The notes under the pieces are model-generated. The model did no database searches, was not told where the DNA came from, and worked only from the letters and a program-made list of their open reading frames with translations. 64,000 nt of DNA from WTFY01 sp965220895 (GTDB lineage Bacteria; Pseudomonadota; Gammaproteobacteria; UBA4575): the NCBI GenBank assembly GCA_965220895.1, contig OZ244850.1, positions 1 through 64,000 on the forward strand, in the 5' to 3' direction. Made by a program: the position numbers and the translations under genes. Below, piece after piece: positions 18,637 through 27,201 of the stretch (its first letter is position 1; each line of letters begins with the position of its first letter).

Positions 18637-18989
18637 GCAAATCAGGAAAGAGTAGGGTATATACTGAATTTCAGCCGACAGGCACTGACGTCAAAGTCGA
18701 TACTAGTCAGATGGAGTTTAGGGAGTAAGACAATTGGGCACCCCTTTTTGGCAGTGCATTGTGATTGTCTCTCTCAGTTAAGCCTGGCTAGATCTTCGAG
18801 GCACCGTACATGACCCATCTTATGTAGGCCGTTCTCAATGAGATTGGCAATAATGATTCCAGCTTCCCGATTGTCTCCAGTAACCTCAGTACGTACTACT
18901 AAAAATAGAAGATACAGTTACCTGTTGATTCTCCTTCAAACCAGCGTCTTGGTGCGCAGACACCTAAAGCATAAGATCACATTCTATAA
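18637..18989. other. Intergenic stretch with a short coding-like remnant
   Basis: No complete gene is seen. On the minus strand, about 18774-18906, one frame reads VRTEVTGDNREAGIIIANL and continues to LEDLARLN before a stop, which looks like the tail of a lost gene rather than random sequence. No start codon or family is recognisable, and the rest of the stretch shows nothing. Confidence 0.3.
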
Positions 18990-19358
18990 CTAAACATGTG
19001 CCTGAGGAGGCTTGATCAGTGATTCCGCCGGGATGCCGAGTTCGTGGTGCAGTTTCCGGATCATTTTAAGCGTCAGTGAACGTTTGTGATTAAGGACCTC
19101 GTACACGCGATTGCTCTTGCCAATCATCGGCTCAAGGTCCTTTACCGTCAGGCCTTTTCTTTCCATTTCAAATTTGATGGCCTCCACGGGGTCTGGCAAG
19201 TCCATTGGGTATCGTTTGGTTTCATAGGCCTCAACCAGTGTGACCAGCACGTCCAGCCTTTCTCCTTCCGGTGAATCAGGGGCAGCCGACATCAGGGCTT
19301 CAATTTCCTTGAGTGCCGCACGATAATCGACGTCTGTTTTGATGGGTCTGATGTTCAT
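18990..19358 (-). CDS. higA: HigA-type antitoxin (COG5499)
   Basis: 122 residues with a long N-terminal neutralising region (RPIKTDVDYRAALKEIEAL) and a C-terminal helix-turn-helix (ERKGLTVKDLEPMIGKSNRV, then EVLNHKRSLTLKMIRKLH). This arrangement matches the HigA branch that partners the YgjN-type HigB and differs from the small HigA of the broken locus at 14.8 kb. It follows higB by 16 bases in one transcription unit and, with higB, should repress the operon by binding the palindrome at 19688. Confidence 0.92.
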   Translation of the reverse strand: MNIRPIKTDVDYRAALKEIEALMSAAPDSPEGERLDVLVTLVEAYETKRYPMDLPDPVEAIKFEMERKGLTVKDLEPMIGKSNRVYEVLNHKRSLTLKMIRKLHHELGIPAESLIKPPQAHV

Positions 19359-19374
19359 GCTTTAACCTCCAGCG

Positions 19375-19677
19375 TCAAACAGTTTGAGCATCGATTTTGT
19401 CGTATTGAGCATGTGTGCCGATGAAGCGAATATAAATCACTTGATATGCATAATTGATCCATACGACCAGCCGGTATTTGTTACCGGCGATATTGAATAC
19501 AACCCTGCCATCTTTGAGGATACTGGCATTCCTGTAGTCTCGTTTCACGTCTGCAGGAGTCTTCCAATCGGCTGCCAGTACATGCCGGTACCAGGCCAAT
19601 GCAGAATCTGCCGCATCTGAATATTTGGGGTTCTTTCCCCAAAAGGCCTTAAGCGTTGATACAGCAATGACCCTCAT
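19375..19677 (-). CDS. higB: HigB-type mRNA interferase toxin
   Basis: 100 residues. Family signatures are YRNASILKDGRVVFNIAGNK and YRLVVWINYAYQVIYIRFIG, typical of the HigB_toxin (YgjN) family of ribosome-dependent mRNA interferases. The terminal HAQYDKID segment is also conserved. It is the first gene of a toxin-antitoxin operon with higA; the toxin-first order is normal for this type. A palindromic operator lies 11 bases upstream of the start. Confidence 0.92.
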   Translation of the reverse strand: MRVIAVSTLKAFWGKNPKYSDAADSALAWYRHVLAADWKTPADVKRDYRNASILKDGRVVFNIAGNKYRLVVWINYAYQVIYIRFIGTHAQYDKIDAQTV

Positions 19678-19687
19678 GTGCAGATAG

Positions 19688-19706
19688 TAGTCCCAAAATG
19701 GGACTA
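19688..19706. promoter_or_regulatory. Palindromic operator of the higBA operon
   Basis: TAGTCCCA (19688-19695) and TGGGACTA (19699-19706) form a perfect 8-bp inverted repeat with a 3-base spacer, 11 bases upstream of the higB start. The position and symmetry fit autorepression by HigA. Confidence 0.75.
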
Positions 19707-19771
19707 TTGCAAGGGGCTGTAGCCGGACAGGCAGGACTTCAGTATTCCATAAAATACTGAATACTAATATA

Positions 19772-19831
19772 TTATAGGATGATATAGGACGTTATCGGAC
19801 ATCTCAGTGGGGCGGCGGGAATCGAACCCGC
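19772..19831. repeat. Left attachment-site repeat of the ssrA island
   Basis: This 60-bp segment copies 31317-31380 with about four substitutions and a 4-base deletion (TGGA). It includes GGCGGCGGGAATCGAACCCG (19811-19830), the T-arm and acceptor end of tmRNA on the minus strand, and the flanking sequence downstream of tmRNA. It is the displaced copy left by integration. Confidence 0.85.
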
Positions 19832-19880
19832 AGTCTATCTCACTGATTCAGTACGATATTTATAGTTGTAAAACAATTAA

Positions 19881-19900
19881 GTATTACTTTCCGTATTACT
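19881..19900. repeat. Paired integrase arm-like sites, left end
   Basis: GTATTACT occurs at 19881-19888 and 19893-19900, spaced 12 bases. The same pair with the same spacing lies at the other end of the island (31220 and 31232). Matching pairs inside both ends fit arm-type binding sites of the P4-like integrase. Confidence 0.55.
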
Positions 19901-19941
19901 AAAAATTGACCCCAACCAGTGTTACCAACATATCTAGCATT

Positions 19942-21582
19942 TCACATTCTGCCGTTAATCTCCAGTGTACAACCAGGCATGAGTTTATTGTTGAACCAGC
20001 ATCCGATAATCATCCCCGTATATATCTGACATCGCCTCTCCGCTAGTTTGTTCTGGCTAATCAAGGACTCGCCTGATAAAAGAGATGCCGTCAGTATATG
20101 CTCAAGTCTTTTCCATACGACCGCACTGTCTAGCTCATCGATACGTTGCCTAATCTCCATTCCAAGCTTCCCCAACTCATCCACTACTTCAAATGGCCCA
20201 ATTCCCGAGTTTCGATGCGACCAAACTTGCTGAAGGGACCAATGCGGATCATCAGCTGCTAGCGCTTCCGCTAGCGAAGCACCAGCTACATCAAGCATCG
20301 CTATCCCCTCAACAACTACAGGATCGTCCACTAGCATTGACAAGGTGTTTGCCCCTAGGTCAGTCACTCTAACGTCCTTGGGCGTTCCATATCGGAAGTC
20401 AACAATCCACTCAGGACTACTATTTTCGAATGAATTAGACATCTGAAACCGCACGCCACTGCTGAACCTCAATCCCGGTATTGCAGCACGGAATCGACGC
20501 TTGTCTGAAAATTTGGATTTTGGTTTTCTCGGTACAGTTTTCGGCGGGTGTTCTTGAGTAAGTTCAATTTGCTTTCGTTGCCACGGATGCCTCAGTCGAG
20601 TAGCCGAAACTCCACGCAACGCACATCCAACATAGTATGAGAAGAGGGGAGGTAGTGCGTTACCTATCATCTGGATTTTGGAAGTATATGAAGGAGCGAA
20701 GAAGCCAAATGTTCCAGGAAATCCCTGCAAGGATGCTCGCTCGCGTATAGTGAGCCGACGGAAATTACCAGCACGTCTTTTATCCGCAATTACAATGCTC
20801 TCCCGCGACACTTTAGTACATGTCGCTGTCAGAGTTCTTGCTGGGCGATTTGAGTCGTCAGGAAATCTCATCCCGTTATAAACGGGATGGTGAGCTTTGG
20901 CCTCTTCGTTCAGGCGAACTTCTTCGTCTGTTAATGGATTCTCAATGATGTGGTCAGTCAGCTCGTCGAGAGGCATACAAGTACCGTACATTAAATCTTT
21001 ATAATATTTAGTACCAAAGGAAGTAATGATATCCCGCAGAGTGAGCGATGGTGTTCTAGCGCGATAGCTTAACAACAGCTCTTCGGGAAATCGCCCAATA
21101 ATGCTCCGCTTCCGACGTTGAGGAAGGCCAAACTCTGAGAAGTCAATTACGAGAATGGATTCTATAAGGTGAGCAAATTCCTCTAACTCCCCCCCATTTG
21201 ATACTTCTGTTTCAACAATCTTCGCGACTCTTGGCACATTCTCCATAACCCAGAATTTTGGCTGAATATGTGCCACCACAGCTAGAAATGCCCGCAAGTC
21301 GACCATTCCATCAACAAGGTCGCCTGAACCACCTCTGTTAGAGTATGAAAACTGTGTGCAGGGTGGACTTCCGACAACCACATCTACCTCCGAAGGCAAC
21401 GATGAAAGTTCTAAAGACCTCATATCGGACCTTCTCACGTTGTCACCTAGATTTTTCATGTACGTTTCGACAGCGGTAGGTGAAATATCGATCCCTTCTA
21501 CTACACGCAAGCCGGAGAGCTCCAATCCAAGTGACCATCCACCTATGCCGCAGTAAAGATCTATGGCTCTTAGTCGTCTCAA
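19942..21582 (-). CDS. DNA (cytosine-5)-methyltransferase with C-terminal extension
   Basis: 546 residues. C5-methyltransferase motifs occur in order: DLYCGIGGWSLGLE (I, about 8-21), EGIDISPTAVETY (II), GSPPCTQFSYSN (IV, catalytic Cys about 75), ENVPR (VI), QRRKRSIIGR (VIII), LTIRERASLQGFPGTF (IX) and MIGNALPPLFSYYVG (X). The catalytic domain ends near residue 330; about 210 further residues have no recognised domain. Target specificity cannot be read. It is the last gene of a minus-strand operon after DUF3883, helicase and ParB-like genes, so it most likely modifies host DNA to protect it from that system. Confidence 0.93.
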   Translation of the reverse strand: MRRLRAIDLYCGIGGWSLGLELSGLRVVEGIDISPTAVETYMKNLGDNVRRSDMRSLELSSLPSEVDVVVGSPPCTQFSYSNRGGSGDLVDGMVDLRAFLAVVAHIQPKFWVMENVPRVAKIVETEVSNGGELEEFAHLIESILVIDFSEFGLPQRRKRSIIGRFPEELLLSYRARTPSLTLRDIITSFGTKYYKDLMYGTCMPLDELTDHIIENPLTDEEVRLNEEAKAHHPVYNGMRFPDDSNRPARTLTATCTKVSRESIVIADKRRAGNFRRLTIRERASLQGFPGTFGFFAPSYTSKIQMIGNALPPLFSYYVGCALRGVSATRLRHPWQRKQIELTQEHPPKTVPRKPKSKFSDKRRFRAAIPGLRFSSGVRFQMSNSFENSSPEWIVDFRYGTPKDVRVTDLGANTLSMLVDDPVVVEGIAMLDVAGASLAEALAADDPHWSLQQVWSHRNSGIGPFEVVDELGKLGMEIRQRIDELDSAVVWKRLEHILTASLLSGESLISQNKLAERRCQIYTGMIIGCWFNNKLMPGCTLEINGRM

Positions 21583-21685
21583 ATTTTCACCAACCTAATA
21601 ATCATCCTAATAGCAGGAACGATGAGCTGTTTGTCGATTACCCATCTGACCTTAGTTCTGTGGGACGACAATTTGATCAAGTACT

Positions 21686-22642
21686 TCATGCGCTAACAGA
21701 AATTCGATACTCATTAGCAACCATATCCCAACCATTAGGCAAATCGGTTCCGAAGAAAAATTCATAAGGTCCCGTGATCACATGCGGCTCGTAGCCTTCA
21801 ACTTGCATTTGCGTCCGATCAACGAGATAAAGAACGTAGCGCTCGCCTTGCCGTTTCGCACAGTCGACCTCATTGGCCGTCCAGTAGAATCTTGAAATAC
21901 CAACGTACGATTTCACCTCAATCAACCGGTTATAGGCGATAGACGAACGGTCACGAAATGATAAAACATCAAATCCAGCGTCGGCATGCCTGTCTGAAAC
22001 ACGACGAATCTGTCCTCTAAGTGGATGTCCCTCCAGTCGGTTTTTCTCAAAGCTTACTACCCATTCTTCCGCCTTGAGGCCTGCTTCGAGATTCTTTTCC
22101 ACCTTTTTTCGCAGGTCATCTGAGCTAAGCGTCCCAAGTGCAATATTGTCATTCGACTTAGCTACAGCCTGGAAAAATTGTTCTGCATAGTGGTTCCCTA
22201 TTCGCCAGCTTGTCGACGTCAAGCGGTCTCGATGGAAGACTCCGAGCTCCACAAGTAACGCACCAATACCCAAGTGTCTGCCTGGAGCACGTTTTGCATC
22301 AACCCAGACTTCGTCCGTCCCTTCCGGGAGCCGCATTGCATTGCCAAAATCAGGCGTAAGATGTTGTTCGACGACATAGTCTACTAGCCGTTCTCCTAAA
22401 GCCTTAGGTTCCTCAACCGTTTCCTCAATCGAAACCCACCCATCGCGCATCTTCACGATGCCCAAATTCTCGAGCAACGTGATCGTGTTCATAATTTTTA
22501 CACGGGACGCCCCAAAAAGAATTGCTACATTCTCCACAAGTGCATCAGTCGCTACCATCCCTCCTTGGTTATGAACGTAGTCAATCAGCCCAAGCGTTGA
22601 CTTCACGCCAGTGACGCCTTCAGCTTGCCTTCCGATTCTCAT
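21686..22642 (-). CDS. DUF3883 (NO VEIN C-terminal) nuclease-like protein
   Basis: 318 residues. The N-terminal 75 residues look like a winged helix (GLIDYVHNQGGMVATDALVE, ASRVKIMNTITLLENLGI). The C-terminal part matches DUF3883: DAGFDVLSFRD, NRLIEVKSY and FYWTANEVDCAKRQGERYVL, where D, E and the ExK triad fit a PD-(D/E)XK nuclease. This makes it the likely DNA-cleaving subunit of the operon. Its start overlaps the helicase gene by 23 bases, which implies translational coupling. The ATG at 22642 is used. Confidence 0.82.
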   Translation of the reverse strand: MRIGRQAEGVTGVKSTLGLIDYVHNQGGMVATDALVENVAILFGASRVKIMNTITLLENLGIVKMRDGWVSIEETVEEPKALGERLVDYVVEQHLTPDFGNAMRLPEGTDEVWVDAKRAPGRHLGIGALLVELGVFHRDRLTSTSWRIGNHYAEQFFQAVAKSNDNIALGTLSSDDLRKKVEKNLEAGLKAEEWVVSFEKNRLEGHPLRGQIRRVSDRHADAGFDVLSFRDRSSIAYNRLIEVKSYVGISRFYWTANEVDCAKRQGERYVLYLVDRTQMQVEGYEPHVITGPYEFFFGTDLPNGWDMVANEYRISVSA

Positions 22643-24587
22643 ATGCGCGAATTATTGCTCGGATATCTTCCATCGATTCGTCATCGGAAAGGGCAATATC
22701 AAAGAGTGGAATATCGTCCGTGTCAATCAGTTTGGCCATTCGCTCTTCCTTGATCTCTAAACGTTGGTCAATGACTTCTTCTACGGTGTTCTCCGATATG
22801 ATGTAGTAGTACATCTTTGGCGATCCCCCATCGGGATCGTATCTATGGATTCGGTCCTTTGATTGTATGAACTTCGCCGCATTGAAATCTCTATCGAAGT
22901 AGATCGCAGTGTCCGCTGCTTTGTGAAGTGATATCGATTCTCCCACTGCCTGAGGGTTCGCAATAAGGACAGCAGTTCGGGATGTTGTGTTAAACAGGCG
23001 GATAATCTGTTCACGGCTTTGTAATCCACTTGCCTCCTCTACGTCTGAATCAGAAATCGGTGTTGCTCCAGAAATAACTTTGACGATTTCTGCACAACCA
23101 GACAGCTCCCTCAACAATAGTGCGAGGTTGCCCAAGAAGTAGGACCAAACTACAACCTTTCCTTCGCTTTGAACGACCTTTGTAACTAGTCTCTGAACTT
23201 CCTCAAGCTTCCGTAGGTGTCTCGCTGAGTCAAAGCTCTCTACACGCTGCGCTATAGCAACCTCCGCCCCTGATACAGGATCTCGGTGATCTGACTCAAA
23301 TACACCATCTGCGTCTAGAGGCCCAAGCAGTAGCGATGGGTTCGTGGCTGCTTGCCGCATACGGATGAGCCGTGCCTTTAGCAACGTCAATCTGCGTGGG
23401 TCGAAGCTGTCACGAATTCTTGGGATGATTAATTGCTCGATTTCTCGATAAATTAACTGTTGCTCTGCACCCATTGGAACTACAACGCGTTCCTCAGATG
23501 TCGGAGCTAGCCCAAGATCACGTTTCCTAATGCGAGTAAAAAATGGACGGACTCTCTCCTTGAGATTCTCCACCGCTTTTGGCAAGTGTCCTGCTGACAT
23601 AGTTTTCAGTGTTCCGAGGGGAAAGCCGATGATGTCGCGGTCCGGGTGTATGAAGCGAAATAAATTGTGTAAATCCTCGTAGCCATTTGGTGCCGGGGTG
23701 CCAGTCAACACAACTCTAGATGCTGCGAACGGTGCAGTTCTGAGTACTGCAGCTGCCCATTCGCCATCTTCACGTTTCACGTAGTGAGCCTCATCTAGAA
23801 CCATCATTACCCGACGTTTAGGACTATGAAGGAAACCTCGAAAGTCCTCCTCTGCACCCATAAAAGATTGATAGGAAGTCAGAGTCATTTCGGAATTTCG
23901 CTCGTCATATCGGTGGCCTCTCAGGTATGCATGTCTTTCATGCGCCGGTACAATTCCTGAAATTCGCTTCACCTTTGGTTCTCTGCCAAAAAGTGCATGG
24001 AACTCCTCCTCCCATGCCCTAAAAGAAGACAGGGGCCCTACAATAAGAAGGTGATCGACATGACGGTGATTATCCACCTGAGCCTTTAGGAACGCATAAG
24101 CAGCCAATACGATCGTAGTCTTGCCAGACCCTGGAACAGAAAAGTTGCAGCTGTGTTGAGAGAAAGCGAGGTGATAGGCTGCCAGAAGCTGGAGAGGATA
24201 GAGTTTCCGTCCTGGGCACTTTTTAGAGATTGTGAGAGCAAACCCATTTAAGCCTTCCGGCTCAATCTCTCCATGCCAAATTGCCTCTGCTAAGCGTGAA
24301 TACTCTTCAAAGTATTCTTCATCTTCACGTACTGCTTGCATAGATCTTGATAGATAATCAGCTTCCCCGACAGAGATTTGAATTCTCTCCAAGATTTTCT
24401 TGAGCGTACGGTAGATTGACGCAAGGTCTGTATTAGAACATGGAACAATGGCACTTTGCTCTGACTGAAACTCTCCTCTGTGCTTGCGTAGGAACGCTGC
24501 AAACAACTGACTTCGACGAAGGCTTTCGAGCTCGCCAGAAATGACTAGACTTTGTAATTGTTCATCGAAGTCGATTACGACATGCAT
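22620..24587 (-). CDS. SNF2-like superfamily 2 helicase/translocase
   Basis: 655 residues. Motifs: Walker A-type NFSVPGSGKTTIVLAAYAFL (about 150-169), LLIVGPLSSFRAWEEEF (Ia), VLDEAHYVK (II, DEAH), VVLTGTPAPNGYEDL (III), WSYFLGNLALLL (IV) and IANPQAVGESISLHKAADTA with QSKDRIHRYD (V-VI). The pattern, including the SxRIHR-type last motif, is that of SNF2-like translocases found in defence systems rather than of replicative helicases. About 120 N-terminal residues have no recognised domain. It would move along DNA and supply the nuclease with power; it is coupled to the DUF3883 gene downstream. Confidence 0.9.
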   Translation of the reverse strand: MHVVIDFDEQLQSLVISGELESLRRSQLFAAFLRKHRGEFQSEQSAIVPCSNTDLASIYRTLKKILERIQISVGEADYLSRSMQAVREDEEYFEEYSRLAEAIWHGEIEPEGLNGFALTISKKCPGRKLYPLQLLAAYHLAFSQHSCNFSVPGSGKTTIVLAAYAFLKAQVDNHRHVDHLLIVGPLSSFRAWEEEFHALFGREPKVKRISGIVPAHERHAYLRGHRYDERNSEMTLTSYQSFMGAEEDFRGFLHSPKRRVMMVLDEAHYVKREDGEWAAAVLRTAPFAASRVVLTGTPAPNGYEDLHNLFRFIHPDRDIIGFPLGTLKTMSAGHLPKAVENLKERVRPFFTRIRKRDLGLAPTSEERVVVPMGAEQQLIYREIEQLIIPRIRDSFDPRRLTLLKARLIRMRQAATNPSLLLGPLDADGVFESDHRDPVSGAEVAIAQRVESFDSARHLRKLEEVQRLVTKVVQSEGKVVVWSYFLGNLALLLRELSGCAEIVKVISGATPISDSDVEEASGLQSREQIIRLFNTTSRTAVLIANPQAVGESISLHKAADTAIYFDRDFNAAKFIQSKDRIHRYDPDGGSPKMYYYIISENTVEEVIDQRLEIKEERMAKLIDTDDIPLFDIALSDDESMEDIRAIIRAYENRKAS

Positions 24588-24635
24588 CTCATCGTTCCAT
24601 CAGCAGATAGTCAATCTATCGCGTTTTCCGTAACG

Positions 24636-25988
24636 CTACTTTAAACTTCTCTCATGTCGCTCAATCTTCTTCTTCATAGCGAACGTAAGCCTGCTTATCT
24701 CTTTTATCATATCGCGGCATGCAGGATCTGCTAGGAGCCCTGGATTTGCTGCATCAATCTTTTTCAACGAATTCAGAGCTCTCCTCAATAGCCGAGGTGG
24801 CTCTAGATTCTCGACTATCCCTTCAAGCCCATCTTCAGAAATCCCAAAGTTTTCCTTCACAGCAGGACTAACAGAGTTTTTCCATTGATCGTCCCGGGCT
24901 TTAGCGGCATCGATAAGTGTTTTGGAGTCAGGATTTTTGTCTGCATATTCTTTAAGCGACCCCATCTCGCTCGTGACGGGATCAACCTCTTTTCTATGTT
25001 TTTCCGCGAAAGGTCGCCAGATGTTTTCGTGTGCGAAAAAACTTTTCTGACCAGATCCCTCATGTGAGATTGCTCTATAAGTTTTGTTTGTGCCGGTAAA
25101 ATCAGAGCCAAACCGGATGTAATCGAACTGTATAGCCTTTAGTTCCAGAAGATCTATGTCTGGCTCAAATGCCCACTGTATCCGTGCATTACCACCTACA
25201 AGACGAGTAAGGTCGCTGTAAAGGTCGACGAACATCCCTTCTTTCGTACCACTGCCTTCTTCCTTGAGCATGTTGTATAGCCCGGGACACCCTATGTGAT
25301 CGAGATACTCGTCCATCAACGACATGATGCCGACCAATTTCTTGACCTCTCCTTCTGACGACCCCATGAGTTGGGCGATCTCTGGCACATCGATTCCAAG
25401 TGCCTCTTTAAGACGTTTCACATGTAGGTACTTTTCGAGGGGGCCATAGTCGAGAATTGCATCCTCACCCATCTGATACTGTGTCTCAAGACGAACAATC
25501 TCCTCCTCATTCTCATCGTAAGCGTCGGGAAGGATGACTGCTTCAAAATACTGCTTTTCGTTTTCCTCCTTTTCCAGTCGTTGGAGTAGCATCGCACGGC
25601 GGTTGCCATCGATAATTACCCCATCGAGGGTGACGATCCCTGGTCGTTGTTGACCCTTTCTTTCTAAGTCTTGGAGAGTTCGTTTATTCCGGCTCCGATT
25701 GGTGTCCCAAAGAAACGAGCCGATTAGATTATGTAATTCATCGTTGTATTCGTGATCAGCTACCGCATGTACATGTTGCCACGTCAGCATCTCGCTCTCT
25801 AGGCGTCCGTTATGGCGGTTATAGATCAGCAGGTCTAGATTGATACGGTGTACCGGATGAAATTCTGAGGCACCCTTGTAGTAGAGTTTGTTCTTACTGA
25901 CTGCCTTATCCTGATTCTTTCTGAGCTTTGTAAGTTCGTGCTTGCGCACGTCGCGTGCTAGTACCATTAGAGTTACCCTCCTATTCAT
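24636..25988 (-). CDS. ParB-like N-terminal domain protein
   Basis: 450 residues. A ParB/sulfiredoxin-like domain is indicated by RPGIVTLDGVIIDGNRRAML near residues 114-133 (the GNRR motif) and a nearby HTH-like region (IDVPEIAQLMGSSEGEVKKL, about 193-212). The middle and C-terminal parts (RYLxFGSDFTG, LLRRALNSLKKID) are not recognised. ParB-like domains occur in DndB/DGQHR-type and other modification-linked proteins, where they bind nucleotides or DNA. It is first in the operon, 48 bases before the helicase gene. It may sense or mark DNA; function unassigned. Confidence 0.7.
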   Translation of the reverse strand: MNRRVTLMVLARDVRKHELTKLRKNQDKAVSKNKLYYKGASEFHPVHRINLDLLIYNRHNGRLESEMLTWQHVHAVADHEYNDELHNLIGSFLWDTNRSRNKRTLQDLERKGQQRPGIVTLDGVIIDGNRRAMLLQRLEKEENEKQYFEAVILPDAYDENEEEIVRLETQYQMGEDAILDYGPLEKYLHVKRLKEALGIDVPEIAQLMGSSEGEVKKLVGIMSLMDEYLDHIGCPGLYNMLKEEGSGTKEGMFVDLYSDLTRLVGGNARIQWAFEPDIDLLELKAIQFDYIRFGSDFTGTNKTYRAISHEGSGQKSFFAHENIWRPFAEKHRKEVDPVTSEMGSLKEYADKNPDSKTLIDAAKARDDQWKNSVSPAVKENFGISEDGLEGIVENLEPPRLLRRALNSLKKIDAANPGLLADPACRDMIKEISRLTFAMKKKIERHERSLK

Positions 25989-26107
25989 ACTCTCGTGGCT
26001 TCGAGATGCAGTTTAGCCAGCACTGACGGCCCTCGCAATAAAGTGTGCCTTTTGCCTATAGGTGCTCACACTCTTTTCTAGAATCCATGCGAGGTATTCC
26101 TCCTATG

Positions 26108-26290
26108 TCACACTTGCTGCCTCGACTCGATCCATTGAATCACTGCGTTTTCATGCCAGCCGACCGAGCGAGCTCCGGTCAGCTTGATCTGTTTCGGAAA
26201 ATCGCCCTTGGCGATCTGGGCGTAAATGGTGGAGCGGGAAAGTCCGGTCATGCGCTGGACATCCTTCAGTCGTACAATTCGGTAGTTCAT
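26108..26290 (-). CDS. AlpA-family excisionase/regulator
   Basis: 60 residues from the ATG at 26290, which has GAGGAA seven bases upstream. The sequence RLKDVQRMTGLSRSTIYAQI followed by GDFPKQIKLTGARSVGWHEN is the AlpA/MerR-like winged HTH with the usual wing. In phages and islands AlpA proteins activate or direct excision. It lies just downstream of the integrase at 26335 in the same orientation, so the two form an integration/excision module. The frame is open further upstream, but those residues are antisense to the integrase region. Confidence 0.85.
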   Translation of the reverse strand: MNYRIVRLKDVQRMTGLSRSTIYAQIAKGDFPKQIKLTGARSVGWHENAVIQWIESRQQV

Positions 26291-26334
26291 GGTTGGGTTC
26301 CTCATTCTTTTCCTTCTAGTTGCAATCGTCGCAG

Positions 26335-27201
26335 CTACCTTCCCAGGTACGCTGCAGTAATCTGTTCTCTTTCGTGGCCGAGTTCCTGGCTGATGGTCAT
26401 CCGGGCCTGGTGGTCCAGCTCGCGCTGTTCCGGGGTCAGTGACTTGCTGTTCGGTCCCCCTGCAGCCGGACACTTGCGGCCCGTAAGCTCCTCGTAACGA
26501 TCCTGGGCATAGGCATGGCGCAGCCCATGCATGCTGGAAAGGCCAGCTCTTGTGGTATGGCCTTCGTAGACTCTCAGTTGCTGGACGTAGTTTCGATGCG
26601 GCGGGATCAGGGACCCGAAGCCGGCAAGACTTCTTGCCCGATCAAGGACCTCTCTCTGGATTTCCGTTCGAACAGGAATCGTTCGTGGCTTGCCGCCCTT
26701 GGTCCAACTAGCCTTGAGCTGGATGTGGTTCCCCTGGTCCGCGTAGCTGGGGTTGAACTTCATGGCTTCTTCCCGGCGTAGCCCGAAGGCACGTTGCAGT
26801 TCGAGGCTCATGCGCACGTGCTGGTCCCTGACCTTGTTGAGCTGTTCGCTTGTGAGATCCTTGGCCTTGCTTTCGTTGGTGACGAACCTTCGGTCCGGGA
26901 TGCCGTAATGTTCATTGGATCGGGCAATGACGTTGCGCTTGTCGACCTTGTCTGCCCACCAGCGCAGGGTGGCCATGCGGTTTTTGATCGTTCCAATGGA
27001 GAGATGGTTGTCTCGCCATCTTTGGACCAGGCCCTCGATGTGTTTCGGTTTTAATGATCTTGCCTGCATCTGCCGGTAGCCCATCGCATGCAGCTCGTTG
27101 GCCATCAGGGTGAGCATGCGCTCTCTATTTCTTTGCGTGGCATAGCTGCCTTCCCTGCACTGTCTGCAGAGCTGTTTCAGGGTGTAGTTCAGGTTTCTCA
27201 T
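26335..27201 (-). CDS. Tyrosine recombinase, phage/ICE-type integrase with SAM-like N-domain
   Basis: 288 residues. N-terminal SAM-like core-binding domain (MRNLNYTLKQLCRQCREGSY through TLRWWADKVDKRN), then a catalytic domain with RAFGLRREEAMKF (Arg I), TKGGKPRTIPV (beta-strand Lys), MHGLRHAYAQ (HxxR) and LGHEREQITAAYLGR (H and nucleophilic Tyr). All catalytic residues are present. This family differs from the P4-type integrase at 29946 and is typical of integrating conjugative elements. It sits inside the ssrA island and does not flank an attachment site, so it probably belongs to an older or nested element. Confidence 0.88.
   Translation of the reverse strand: MRNLNYTLKQLCRQCREGSYATQRNRERMLTLMANELHAMGYRQMQARSLKPKHIEGLVQRWRDNHLSIGTIKNRMATLRWWADKVDKRNVIARSNEHYGIPDRRFVTNESKAKDLTSEQLNKVRDQHVRMSLELQRAFGLRREEAMKFNPSYADQGNHIQLKASWTKGGKPRTIPVRTEIQREVLDRARSLAGFGSLIPPHRNYVQQLRVYEGHTTRAGLSSMHGLRHAYAQDRYEELTGRKCPAAGGPNSKSLTPEQRELDHQARMTISQELGHEREQITAAYLGR

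Noticed and set aside
19804..19840. Possible tRNA gene at the left island end
   Set aside because: Only the T-arm and acceptor-like end are present. The sequence is the displaced copy of the tmRNA 3' end, not a complete RNA gene.
24172..24235. CRISPR-like repeats
   Set aside because: No regular repeat-spacer pattern was found anywhere in the window; no cas-type genes are present.
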